From Coriobacteriia bacterium (GTDB taxonomy: Bacteria > Actinomycetota > Coriobacteriia > WRKU01 > WQUG01): a stretch of 38,062 bases of DNA. Shown here piece after piece: positions 16,468 to 23,610 of this stretch. Made by a program: the position numbers and the translations under genes. The stretch is taken from assembly GCA_009781115.1 (NCBI GenBank), contig WQYT01000008.1:1-38062 (forward strand). Direction: 5' to 3'. Under the pieces are notes generated by a model. The model was not told where the DNA came from. It made no database searches and saw only the letters and a list, made by a program, of their open reading frames with translations. Positions within the stretch are counted from its first letter, which is position 1, and every line of letters begins with the position of its first letter.

Positions 16468-17703
16468 ATGATGAAAAAGATGATCGCGGTTGCAATGGCT
16501 GTTTGCTTGTTTGCGCTTGCCGGTTGCGGTGCTAAAAAGACGCCCTCTGCCGGTGCGTCTGCTCCCAGTGCCGCTGCCTCCAGTGCCTCCGATGCTACTG
16601 GTCAGCCATCAAAAAAGACCAGCACGCCTGCCCCTGTGCCCTCGTTGCAGCAGCGCAGGACGGTTGCGCTCAAAGCCTTGAGCGAGGTGATGCTTAATAA
16701 GGCGATGTTTACCAATGTTGGCGATACTGCTGATAATGTTCCTACGCGAAAGCTCTATCTTAAGAACATCAGCTCTGCAGACACGGGCTGGGACGATGGG
16801 ACCCCTCAATGGCGGGTAACCAATTTTGCGGTTATTGATGTGAATCAAGATGGCGTGCCGGAAGCTGTTGCGGAGCTTTGCTCAGGACCAGATACCGTAA
16901 TTAACTTAGAGGGTTATGAGGTTCTGCATTATTACAAAAGTGAAGTCTACGGCTACTTCTTCTTTCGCTGGAATCACAGTTTTGCTAAAAACGGCCTCTC
17001 CTGGTTTAATCCTGGTGGCGTTGACAACAATGCTCTCCAGAAACTTCGCTTTTTAGGTGGTGCCGTCAATATCGCTATTTTGATGGATACCATTGATGAT
17101 GGGGGAGGCGTTCCTGTTAAGGCATATATGTACGATGTTTCGGTATCAAAGAATGCGGTTTTAGACCAGATGGGCGCTCTCACAAAGGATCAGGCTGTCT
17201 GGTACACGCCGACGGCGGCAAATATCGCGCAACAGATTACCAATCGCTCGGCTTCTGCTGACCCTGTGCCTGCGCTTTCAAACGAGAATCTGGTTGCCCG
17301 ACAGGACTATCTTGACGGGCTGGGTCAGCGTGGGCTGCTCAATTACTCCCAGACGTTTTCTGCTACGACCGCAACGCCTACCAAGGCGCAAACTGCCCAG
17401 CTTGACGCAAAGCAGCGTGCCGCAGATCTCGCCTATTACCAGAGCTGGGACGCTGAGCTTAATCGCATCTATGGCCTGCTTGAAAAGAAGCTGCCAGCCT
17501 CGCAGATGGATAGTCTTCGCCAGGACGAACATCAGTGGATGACCATCCGCGATAAAGGCGCCATGCGGGCTTATGGGTCACAGACAAAGAACTCTCTCCT
17601 CGGTGACTTCACTCAAAATCGCACCCTGTACCTGATCGATCTCTACTTTGGCGACAGCTCGCAACCCACAACGACTGATATCGTGAACCGCTACGGCCGC
17701 TAA
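16468..17703 (+). CDS. LprI-like (DUF1311) lipoprotein, intact copy
   Basis: The product is 411 residues (ATG 16471 is equally possible; AAGGAG at 16454-16459). It has lipobox LAGC, an Ala/Ser/Pro linker to about 55, and a central region with IDVNQDGVPEAVAEL, an FG-GAP/EF-hand-like Asp loop also kept in the paralogue. The C-terminal LprI-like domain (about 300-405) holds YYQSWDAELNRIYGLLEKKL, DEHQWMTIRDKGA and TLYLIDLYF. It is a tandem duplicate of the gene at 15229; the first 22 codons and the last 20 are almost the same. Exported and lipid-anchored. A lysozyme-inhibitor role is inference from the family name gene. Confidence 0.8.
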   Translation: MMKKMIAVAMAVCLFALAGCGAKKTPSAGASAPSAAASSASDATGQPSKKTSTPAPVPSLQQRRTVALKALSEVMLNKAMFTNVGDTADNVPTRKLYLKNISSADTGWDDGTPQWRVTNFAVIDVNQDGVPEAVAELCSGPDTVINLEGYEVLHYYKSEVYGYFFFRWNHSFAKNGLSWFNPGGVDNNALQKLRFLGGAVNIAILMDTIDDGGGVPVKAYMYDVSVSKNAVLDQMGALTKDQAVWYTPTAANIAQQITNRSASADPVPALSNENLVARQDYLDGLGQRGLLNYSQTFSATTATPTKAQTAQLDAKQRAADLAYYQSWDAELNRIYGLLEKKLPASQMDSLRQDEHQWMTIRDKGAMRAYGSQTKNSLLGDFTQNRTLYLIDLYFGDSSQPTTTDIVNRYGR

Positions 17704-17721
17704 GCCTGCCAGGAAAACAGG

Positions 17722-17899
17722 TATTGAGCCTGGACTGACAGGAAGCAGGTGACCATGATGACTAAGAAAGTGAGAGGAACTTAAAGCAGCGTTGAAGTTA
17801 CTAAAGAGATGCTCAACAGGTGGGCGGATGCATTTGAGCGCGACGAGTGTCCGGAGGGAAAGACTGTCATCACAAGCCGCCCTTGGCTTGCAGCAGATG
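17722..17899 (+). pseudogene. Decayed copy of the ribbon-helix-helix antitoxin gene
   Basis: This 178-bp segment aligns without gaps to 13398-13575 (end of the toxin and first half of the antitoxin) at about 88% identity by hand. An in-frame TAA follows codon 8 after ATGACTAAGAAAGTGAGAGG, and the DNA-binding half is missing. It joins directly to the CHAP fragment. Confidence 0.85.
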
Positions 17900-18061
17900 T
17901 ATCTCTGGAATAAGAATGGCCAAAACCATCATATCGGTATTGTAAAGAGTGTAAGTGGCGGTATAGTCTATACGGTAGAGGGGAATGTAAGTGGTAGAGT
18001 GGCAAATCAGTCACATCCATTGGACTATGGTCGAATTGCTGGATATGGAACAGGAAACTAG
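17900..18061 (+). pseudogene. CHAP-domain C-terminal fragment
   Basis: The frame ends at TAG 18059-18061 and reads YLWNKNGQNHHIGIVKSVSG then TVEGN and LDYGRIAGYG. This matches the C-terminal third of CHAP amidase/endopeptidases: the active-site His in HxGIV and the Glu-Gly-Asn strand are present, while the nucleophile Cys and everything before it are absent. It probably formed one gene with the SH3b piece ending at 14362. Confidence 0.7.
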
Positions 18062-18070
18062 GTGAGTGCT

Positions 18071-18787
18071 ATGAGTAGGGTTTTGAAAGCAATGTTGGTG
18101 TTTGGTGTATTAATTGTATCCGCATGTATTCTTGTTGCCTGCGGGAATAAGGCGCCCGTAAAGGCTACGAAGGATACAACGTCAAAAGAGACGTCGATCA
18201 CAGTCAGTACGGAAACCTCAGCCAACAGTGGGACCTCATCTGGTAGTGGAGCTTCGACGGGCGCGGAGACTTCAACTGGCAGCGGAGCTTCGACGGATGG
18301 GAATGGATCAAAAAATACTGGCAGTGCAAAAAGTACAGGTTCAAAGAAAAAGATCGCCTCTTCCTCACTTCTTACCGATGAGACAACCGGTAAAGGCGCT
18401 ATTTCTTTCGGGGACTCGGTTGAAAAGGTTAAGCGAGTGCTCGCTGGTTATCAGACAGATGCTGGCTCTTCGATAGGAGATTATAATAAAACGCAGTATG
18501 GTGTATTTTTTCTTTTCGGAGATGTGAATTACGTATTTGATACCAATGGCAAGCTTATCGAATATTACAGTGGTACAGGGTGGGGGTCTTTTGAAACATC
18601 AAAGGGTCTTAAGATCGGGGATCCGATCTCAAAGGCGATTAGCCTTTATGGCAAGAAATATTCTTTCAATAAAGGAAATGAGGATGATCTCCCAAGTTAT
18701 ACGTTCACTTTTAAAGGGACTTATTTGCGAGTCGAGGTTGATCCCCAGTCAAAAGTCGATTCGATGACCTGCGGAGTCAGGCAATAG
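18071..18787 (+). CDS. Lipoprotein with BamE/BLIP-like half repeats, copy 1
   Basis: The product is 238 residues. The signal LVFGVLIVSACILVAC ends in a lipobox (LVAC). A long Ser/Thr/Gly linker (about 30-95) contains the internal repeat SGSGASTGAETSTGSGAST. The folded part has two similar half-motifs, GAISFGDSVEKVKRVLAGYQ and GLKIGDPISKAISLYGKKYS. That glycine-start strand plus helix pattern is typical of BamE/SmpA and beta-lactamase-inhibitor-like folds. It is a paralogue of the next gene (both have LTDE.TGKG). ATG 18071 follows AGGTGAG. Function unknown; export and protein binding are likely. Confidence 0.7.
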   Translation: MSRVLKAMLVFGVLIVSACILVACGNKAPVKATKDTTSKETSITVSTETSANSGTSSGSGASTGAETSTGSGASTDGNGSKNTGSAKSTGSKKKIASSSLLTDETTGKGAISFGDSVEKVKRVLAGYQTDAGSSIGDYNKTQYGVFFLFGDVNYVFDTNGKLIEYYSGTGWGSFETSKGLKIGDPISKAISLYGKKYSFNKGNEDDLPSYTFTFKGTYLRVEVDPQSKVDSMTCGVRQ

Positions 18788-18874
18788 TGCTTTTGGTTTA
18801 AAAGAAAAAAAGATAAATCGAGATTTTGCGCGGGAATCTGTAATTGATTATATTCTTATTCGAAGGAGACGTTT

Positions 18875-19609
18875 ATGAAGCTAAAAATTATTTTGCCAAC
18901 CATACTGTTAATAGTATGGCTTGCTGTGGCTGGTTGCAGCAGTAGCTGTTCCTCGAAGACACCAAATAGCACAGCTCAAAATAGTACCGAGACAACAACT
19001 ACCGCAAGTAAGGAAACAACTCCCTCTCTGGAAGCTTCAGACGGGGCAAAGGCAGCAGCAGCGACGGGCGAAAAAGAGAAGCCATCTCAAAATGCGCAAA
19101 AAGAGGATTCATCAAACACAAAGTCTAATTCAAATACTACGGTTCAGCCAAAAAAGAAAACGAAATTGGTTTCAGCATCGCAGCTTACTGATGAGAAAAC
19201 CGGCAAAGGCGAGATTTCTATGGGCGATACGCTTAAGCAGGTTAAAGCAGTCTTAGCGAAATACCAATTTGCAAACAGCAAGATTACTTACTATCCTCCA
19301 TCGAATGGTGGTCCGTCGCAATATTGGATAGGTACTACCGCTTACTTATTTGACGAAAAGGGAAAGCTTGCTGGCATTATGAGCGCCACGGGTGCCGGTT
19401 TTGCTTTTGAAACCTCGCGCGGATTGAAGCTTGGGGATACAGTAGCAAAAATGAAATCAATCTATGGTACCAAGTATAAGTACACAGACGGATCAGCAGA
19501 TCACACTCTTTCCAATTACGTCTATACCTTTAACGGAAGGGATGTTATGTTTCAAATTGAGCCAAATGCTAAAGGCGATAAAGCTTTGATATGGGAGATT
19601 GATTTTTGA
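18875..19609 (+). CDS. Lipoprotein with BamE/BLIP-like half repeats, copy 2
   Basis: The product is 244 residues. The signal ends LAVAGC (lipobox VAGC). A Thr/Ser/Lys-rich linker (to about 110) leads to the folded part with GEISMGDTLKQVKAVLAKYQ and GLKLGDTVAKMKSIYGTKYK, matching the two half-motifs of the upstream paralogue. ATG 18875 has an excellent GAAGGAG. The 87-nt gap after the first copy is AT-rich and may hold a promoter. AT-richer than the housekeeping genes of the window. Confidence 0.7.
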   Translation: MKLKIILPTILLIVWLAVAGCSSSCSSKTPNSTAQNSTETTTTASKETTPSLEASDGAKAAAATGEKEKPSQNAQKEDSSNTKSNSNTTVQPKKKTKLVSASQLTDEKTGKGEISMGDTLKQVKAVLAKYQFANSKITYYPPSNGGPSQYWIGTTAYLFDEKGKLAGIMSATGAGFAFETSRGLKLGDTVAKMKSIYGTKYKYTDGSADHTLSNYVYTFNGRDVMFQIEPNAKGDKALIWEIDF

Positions 19610-19660
19610 TAATAATGCGAGAAACCCCTCTTATCACAAGCGTAGCTTTCATGGTGTGTT

Positions 19661-19861
19661 TTAACGCGCGCTCAGCTCTGTTCCGTCGCGGAGCAGGTCA
19701 AGGTAGGCGGTGTAGCTGAATATTTTGTTGCGTTGGGCTCCGGCGCTTTGTTGCAGGATGCCGGCCTCGCAAAGTCTGCTGACGGCTGCAGAAACGGTGC
19801 TGAAGGCCAGCCCTAAGGCTGCCGAGGTCTTGCAAAACGGACCCACTGTTCGTAATTTCCT
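19661..19861 (-). pseudogene. Fic-family protein, C-terminal winged-helix remnant
   Basis: The ORF (GTG at 19846) reads LGLAFSTVSAAVSRLCEAGI then QRNKIFSYTAYLDLLRDGTE. This is the C-terminal winged helix that follows the Fic AMP-transferase domain in many Fic proteins. The catalytic HPFxxGNGR part is absent: upstream the frame closes at a TAA at 19865. No start context is seen. Read as a truncated gene, not a stand-alone regulator. Confidence 0.6.
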
Positions 19862-19865
19862 TTTT

Positions 19866-19895
19866 TATTTTGACTTAGCAACTGAAGTCAAAATA
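19866..19895. promoter_or_regulatory. Perfect 11-bp inverted repeat, possible operator
   Basis: TATTTTGACTT (19866-19876) and AAGTCAAAATA (19885-19895) enclose 8 nt. It lies between the Fic remnant (minus) and a tiny ORF of 19 codons on the plus strand (ATG 19910, with GGAAGGA before it). No run of T follows on either side in the right place for a terminator. Confidence 0.45.
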
Positions 19896-20009
19896 ACGGA
19901 AGGATAGCCATGAAGTTATTTTGGATTAGAGCGCCTGATGTCTTTCTGTCGGAGCGTGCGATTAGATAATAAACTGCTTCTGGTTCATTTTCTAATCACT
20001 GACAGATGG

Positions 20010-21113
20010 TTATTGCTTTGTGAGCAGGTACTCGTGCAGGTAGGGTGGGGCGAAGGCCAATTTGCCGTGGGCGACGGCTTTGACCATGCCGGCTATCAGG
20101 AGTCGCTCGCGATACTTTGAGGCGTAGCCAGCAGACACGCCGCCCAGGCGCTCCCTGATGGCGCCAAATTCGCTTACGCCTTCATCTTGAGTCATGGCAA
20201 AAAGGAAGTTGCGGTCCTCTGCTGAGAGCGCCTGGAAAAGCATGTCGTGGACATTCTTGAAAAGCTCGATCTTTGCCAGGTCAAGCGATTGTTGGACAAG
20301 CTTGCCGTCGATGGCCTCCGCATCACTCCTAAAAAGAAAGTATCCCAAAAGCTGGATCAGGTAGGGATAGCCTTCCGTTGCCGTTGCTGCTGAACGCAAC
20401 GCAGTTCCGGAGAACGTGCGTCCAGCCTGGCTGAAGGCCTGGTCAAAGGCGATCTCGACAGCTTTGGTGTCAATGCTTTCAAGCTCGACCCGGTAAGCGC
20501 GACGCAGGAAAGTCAGGACCTCATTGTTTAAGATGTCATTGACTGAACTGGGCAGGCCGGCCATGAGCAAGGCCACGTCGTATTCTTCACGCAGCAGATG
20601 CTGGTAAGTGACGGCGAACTCCCGCATATCCGGTGTTCCGTTGTGAACTTCATCGATCAGGAATACCGTTTTAATGCCTTTGTGCTTCAGCTCGTTCAGC
20701 ATGCTTGATAGCATGAACCTGAATCCATGGACTTCTTTATCAGCCTTCTTTGTTAAACCCAGTGAGAACCCCAAAGCTCCAGCGGAAAAACCCTGCACTT
20801 CATTAAAAGCTTTGCCCAGCCAGTTCTTGCCTGTGTTGCACCGGATAAACTCGTCAAGAATCTCAAGAAGCATCCCGTCATGTGCCGTAACGTCGATTAC
20901 TACCTGTTTGCTGGAGTCAAGGCTTGCATGAACATCAGAGAGAATAGCCGTTTTGCCTGAGCCCCTGATTCCGGTGATGATCGTGGTCCTGTGGGGATCA
21001 TAGGGGTCTGTCAGGCTTTGCAGGAAGTCGTTGATTATCAGTTCGCGCCCGATGAACTGCTTGGGGCGCCGCCCAAACTGGGGGTTAAAGGGGTTTGTTT
21101 TGTAAGTGGTCAT
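20010..21113 (-). CDS. AAA-superfamily ATPase (archaeal-ATPase/ORC-CDC6-like)
   Basis: The product is 367 residues and soluble. It begins with NPFNPQFGRRPKQFIGRE, the typical P-loop entry of STAND/AAA ATPases of the archaeal-ATPase class. Walker A GIRGSGKT is at 48-55 and Walker B VFLIDEVH near 160. ATEGYPYLIQLLGYF, a sensor-2/lid-like GYPYxIQ motif, is near 255. A C-terminal winged-helix-like part holds DEGVSEFGAIRERLG. Its role is unknown; relatives are thought to act as stress or conflict NTPases. ATG 21113 has only a weak AGAAGA. Five regularly spaced TTTCGTATTT repeats lie just upstream. It is transcribed away from the arginine deiminase terminator. Confidence 0.8.
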   Translation of the reverse strand: MTTYKTNPFNPQFGRRPKQFIGRELIINDFLQSLTDPYDPHRTTIITGIRGSGKTAILSDVHASLDSSKQVVIDVTAHDGMLLEILDEFIRCNTGKNWLGKAFNEVQGFSAGALGFSLGLTKKADKEVHGFRFMLSSMLNELKHKGIKTVFLIDEVHNGTPDMREFAVTYQHLLREEYDVALLMAGLPSSVNDILNNEVLTFLRRAYRVELESIDTKAVEIAFDQAFSQAGRTFSGTALRSAATATEGYPYLIQLLGYFLFRSDAEAIDGKLVQQSLDLAKIELFKNVHDMLFQALSAEDRNFLFAMTQDEGVSEFGAIRERLGGVSAGYASKYRERLLIAGMVKAVAHGKLAFAPPYLHEYLLTKQ

Positions 21114-21133
21114 TCTTCTGCGGCTCCTGGTGT

Positions 21134-21221
21134 TTTCGTATTTCAGAATTACTTTCGTATTTTACCATAGGGTTTCGTATTTCAGAATTTGTTTCGTATT
21201 TGGGTAGTGGCTTTCGTATTT
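21134..21221. promoter_or_regulatory. Five iteron-like TTTCGTATTT repeats upstream of the ATPase gene
   Basis: Exact TTTCGTATTT starts at 21134, 21153, 21173, 21192 and 21212: spacings 19, 20, 19, 20. Copies 1 and 3 are followed by CAGAATT. On the minus strand a TAAAAT (5 of 6 -10 bases) lies across copy 2. The even face-of-helix spacing suggests cooperative protein binding in the ATPase promoter. Confidence 0.75.
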
Positions 21222-21273
21222 TGCTTACTGCTTGCGCCTGCCTGCGTTTTTGGCGCCAGGCTGACGCAAAAAA

Positions 21274-21310
21274 GATTCCGCCACCGGGCTCTGCTGGTGG
21301 CGGAATTTTT
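21274..21310 (-). terminator. Bidirectional terminator after arginine deiminase
   Basis: ATTCCGCCACC (21275-21285) pairs with GGTGGCGGAAT (21296-21306). A T-run follows on the plus strand (TTTTT) and an A-run precedes (AAAAAAG), giving T's for minus-strand transcripts from arcA. Confidence 0.9.
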
Positions 21311-21377
21311 GCGGTGTGACCAGGGTGTGACGGGGAGGCCGGGATGCCCTCTCGTCATGCTTGTCGCAGTTGTCGCA

Positions 21378-22649
21378 CTAGGCGTCGCGCTGCAGGGGGC
21401 AGGCCATGGCGTGAGCGCCGCCGCGTCCGCGACCGAGCTCGGCCGAGGGCAGCTCGATGACTTCGATGCCGGCGCGCGTCAGCTCGGCGTTGATGTGCGT
21501 GTTGCGGTCGTAGGCGATGACCACGCCGGGCTCAAGGGCCAGGAGGTTGTTGCCGCTGTCCCACTGCTGGCGCTCACTCTCATAGCGGTCGGGACCGTTG
21601 TCGATGACCTGCAGGTCCGCAACGTCAAGCGCGCCAGCGACCACCTCCAGAAACGGCATGGTTTCCCGCACAACCCTGATCTCGCCGGAGCGATCCTCGG
21701 GATGCAGAGAAAAAGTCTCAATGCTGTCCACGATGGGACGGTAGGCGCAGGCGATGTCGCGCTCTGCCAGCGTGAACACGGCGTCGAGGTGCATCGCCGC
21801 GCGCGTCTTGGGCAGGTTTGCCACGATCACGCGGTCTGCGGCGCCCTGCGCAAACAGCGACCGTGCCACCTGCATGATGGCCTGGCACGAGGTCCGCGCG
21901 CTCAGGCCGATCGTGACGGTGCGATTGCCCGTGACCAGGATGTCGCCGCCCTCGACGGTCGCCTTGCCCCAGTGCTGCTCCGGATCGCCCCAGTAGGTGG
22001 TGATCTTTGCCTCCGTAAACGCGGGGTGGAACTGATAGATTGCCTTCATGAGCAAGGTCTCGCCGTGGCGCGCATGCCTCTGGAGCGGGTTCATGAACAT
22101 GCCATCATAGGCCCAGGCGGTGGTGTCGCGCGCATAAAGCATATTGGGGAGCGGATCGATCAGGTACTCGTTTTCGCCCGGGGTCGGGCGGATCATGCCC
22201 ATGGCGTTGCTGCGGTAACCCTGCGGGAGGTCGTCGACCGACAGGCCGCCAATCAGGTAGGTCGCCAGTGTTGGGGCGTCAAAGGTATTCAGGTCGCGGT
22301 GCACGCTCTCCGCAAAGCCGAGGCCGACATTGTTGACGGTGATGACGCGGTCAAGCAGCCAGTTACGGGCGTCGGGCACAAGCAGGGTTTCGCTCAGCAG
22401 CTGGTGTAGCTCAAGGACCTCAATGCCGCGGGAGGTCATCTCGGCGACGAACTGCGCGTGATCGCGCTTGGCCTGCTCGACCCAGGGCAGCTCATCAAAA
22501 AGCAGCACGCGGGCGTTGGTGGGAGTCAGGCGGGTCTGGGCAAGCCCCGGTGCGCACACGAGTACGCGGCGGAGCTTGCCGACCTCAGAATAAACGCCAA
22601 ACTGCGCGGATGTTTGAGTTGGGGTCAGTGTCGGTGTGGTCGAGGTCAT
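21378..22649 (-). CDS. arcA: Arginine deiminase-family protein with catalytic Cys replaced by Ala
   Basis: The product is 423 residues, the usual ADI length (about 410-420). Family motifs are present: YSEVGKLRRVLVCAPG, LLFDELPW, LYARDT (Asp), VEGGDIL (Glu), MHLDAVF (His, Asp) and GRGRGGAHAMACPL near the end. In characterised ADIs the last motif is GGxxCMxxP, with Cys (406 in Pseudomonas) as the nucleophile. Here the aligned residue is Ala414, encoded GCC; restoring Cys needs two base changes. The Cys three residues later aligns with a different, non-catalytic position. Arginine hydrolysis is therefore doubtful. No arcB, arcC or arcD is nearby. ATG 22649 follows AAAGGAACC, and a REP palindrome lies just upstream. 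Confidence 0.88.
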   Translation of the reverse strand: MTSTTPTLTPTQTSAQFGVYSEVGKLRRVLVCAPGLAQTRLTPTNARVLLFDELPWVEQAKRDHAQFVAEMTSRGIEVLELHQLLSETLLVPDARNWLLDRVITVNNVGLGFAESVHRDLNTFDAPTLATYLIGGLSVDDLPQGYRSNAMGMIRPTPGENEYLIDPLPNMLYARDTTAWAYDGMFMNPLQRHARHGETLLMKAIYQFHPAFTEAKITTYWGDPEQHWGKATVEGGDILVTGNRTVTIGLSARTSCQAIMQVARSLFAQGAADRVIVANLPKTRAAMHLDAVFTLAERDIACAYRPIVDSIETFSLHPEDRSGEIRVVRETMPFLEVVAGALDVADLQVIDNGPDRYESERQQWDSGNNLLALEPGVVIAYDRNTHINAELTRAGIEVIELPSAELGRGRGGAHAMACPLQRDA

Positions 22650-23256
22650 AAAGGTTCCTTTCTGGGGCCGGTGACAAAATTACCCCTGGGGTAGTTTTGT
22701 CAGGGGGAGACAGGAGAACCGTCCCCTTGTCTCTCCAGGTTGTGGTTTCAGTTGGCAATAAACCGGGCGGATGGCTCCGGTTTCGGGCGGATGGCTCCGG
22801 TTTAGTTCCAGTCTTTCAGTGCTTGTTTCATTTTCCATGCGGCGGCTTTCCTCCTTGTCGCTTAGTATGAATATCGCATGGGATTTGTTGGATAATCCTC
22901 TTGTGCTCTTGTGCGTGTGCGTCGTCGCCTCTCCAAGACGCCAGGATTAATACTACGTGATAATCTTATGTGACTAAGTTACATACAAATAATCTTCACA
23001 GCATGTGCGGAAGTTGTGACGGCTAAGTTCGCAACCCTGTGACGAACCTGTGAAGACACAGGCGCTTTGGGACGTGGGTCCTGCGCCTTTGTTCGTCTTT
23101 GTCCTATTTGCAAAACTCACCTCAAGGGTGAATGGGGGAGCTGTCGCCGCAGATGGGCGGCGCAATGCTTGCTGATCAGAGGTGCGATGAGCCTGGCGGG
23201 AACCAGACTCGGTTTTGGACGAGCTTGGTGCAGATTGTCCTCGAAAATAGGTTACA
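22650..23256. other. Intergenic region with REP elements; no intact gene
   Basis: Holds a TGACA..TTACCCC palindrome (22672-22702), a degenerate GAGACAGG..CCGTCCCC element (22703-22736), a 20-bp tandem duplication built on CGGGCGGATGGCTCCGGTTT (about 22763-22804) and a terminator-like AGGCGC/GCGCCT stem (about 23059-23092). The remainder looks like decayed sequence. Confidence 0.5.
22672..22702. repeat. REP palindrome, TGACA-TTACCCC family
   Basis: TGACAAAATTACCCC-T-GGGGTAGTTTTGTCA has 15-bp arms with one mismatch. Same family as 25628-25658, 34063-34097 and 34231-34261. It sits 23 nt upstream of the arginine deiminase start codon, in its leader. Confidence 0.85.
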
Positions 23257-23370
23257 ATGGCGCTTGAGGGAGCTCGGCCTCACATTATTGATGAATGGCA
23301 GGATGTTCCGAAGATCTGGGACGCGGTAAGACGACTTTTGCACGGCGAACTTCTGCGGGGGTATATGTAG
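23257..23370 (+). pseudogene. DUF4143-type ATPase relic (Walker B segment)
   Basis: A 37-codon fragment from ATG 23257 to TAG 23368-23370 reads GARPHIIDEWQDVPKIWDAV. That is the Walker-B region of AAA ATPases with a DUF4143 domain, which typically read PRLIDEWQ-P-IWDAVR. The Walker A and the rest are missing, and an in-frame stop lies upstream at 23248. Confidence 0.7.
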
Positions 23371-23376
23371 TTCCGC

Positions 23377-23586
23377 TCACTTATCTGACGCAGTGAGCGG
23401 CGTAGAGCGGTACTGATTTGATAGCTCCCTCTTTGCCGAAGTTCTTTCGCGAACATCAGCATGCGGCTCAAGATCACTGGGATCAGCGCGATAGAGTGCG
23501 GTGAGTAAGCCCACATCAAGCAGATAGAGTTTAAAGTAAGTTTGCTTTCTTTCGCTGAAGTTGTATCCTGTATCTGAGCAATGATG
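23377..23586 (-). pseudogene. DUF4143 C-terminal relic, opposite orientation
   Basis: On the minus strand a frame ending at TGA (23377-23379) reads NFSERKQTYFKLYLLDVGLL then TALYRADPSDL. YFKLYLLDVGLLxAL is the signature of the DUF4143 domain. No start or N-terminal domain is present. The track ORF 23280-23519(-) is another frame of the same stretch. It faces the other fragment, so the two did not come from a simple deletion of one gene. Confidence 0.7.
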
Positions 23587-23610
23587 GCGTATCAGAGAAA
23601 GGGCAGCGAC

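Noticed and set aside
17792-18061. 89-codon ORF as a real gene
   Set aside because: Its first half is the antitoxin relic in a wrong frame and its second half is the CHAP fragment; it has no ribosome site of its own.
21134-21221. Plasmid-type origin iterons
   Set aside because: No replication initiator gene is adjacent and the window is otherwise chromosomal; the array lies in a promoter position for an ATPase, so it is listed as regulatory.
21189-22409. 406-codon plus-strand ORF
   Set aside because: It is the antisense of the arginine deiminase gene; low-complexity GC-driven open frame without recognisable motifs.
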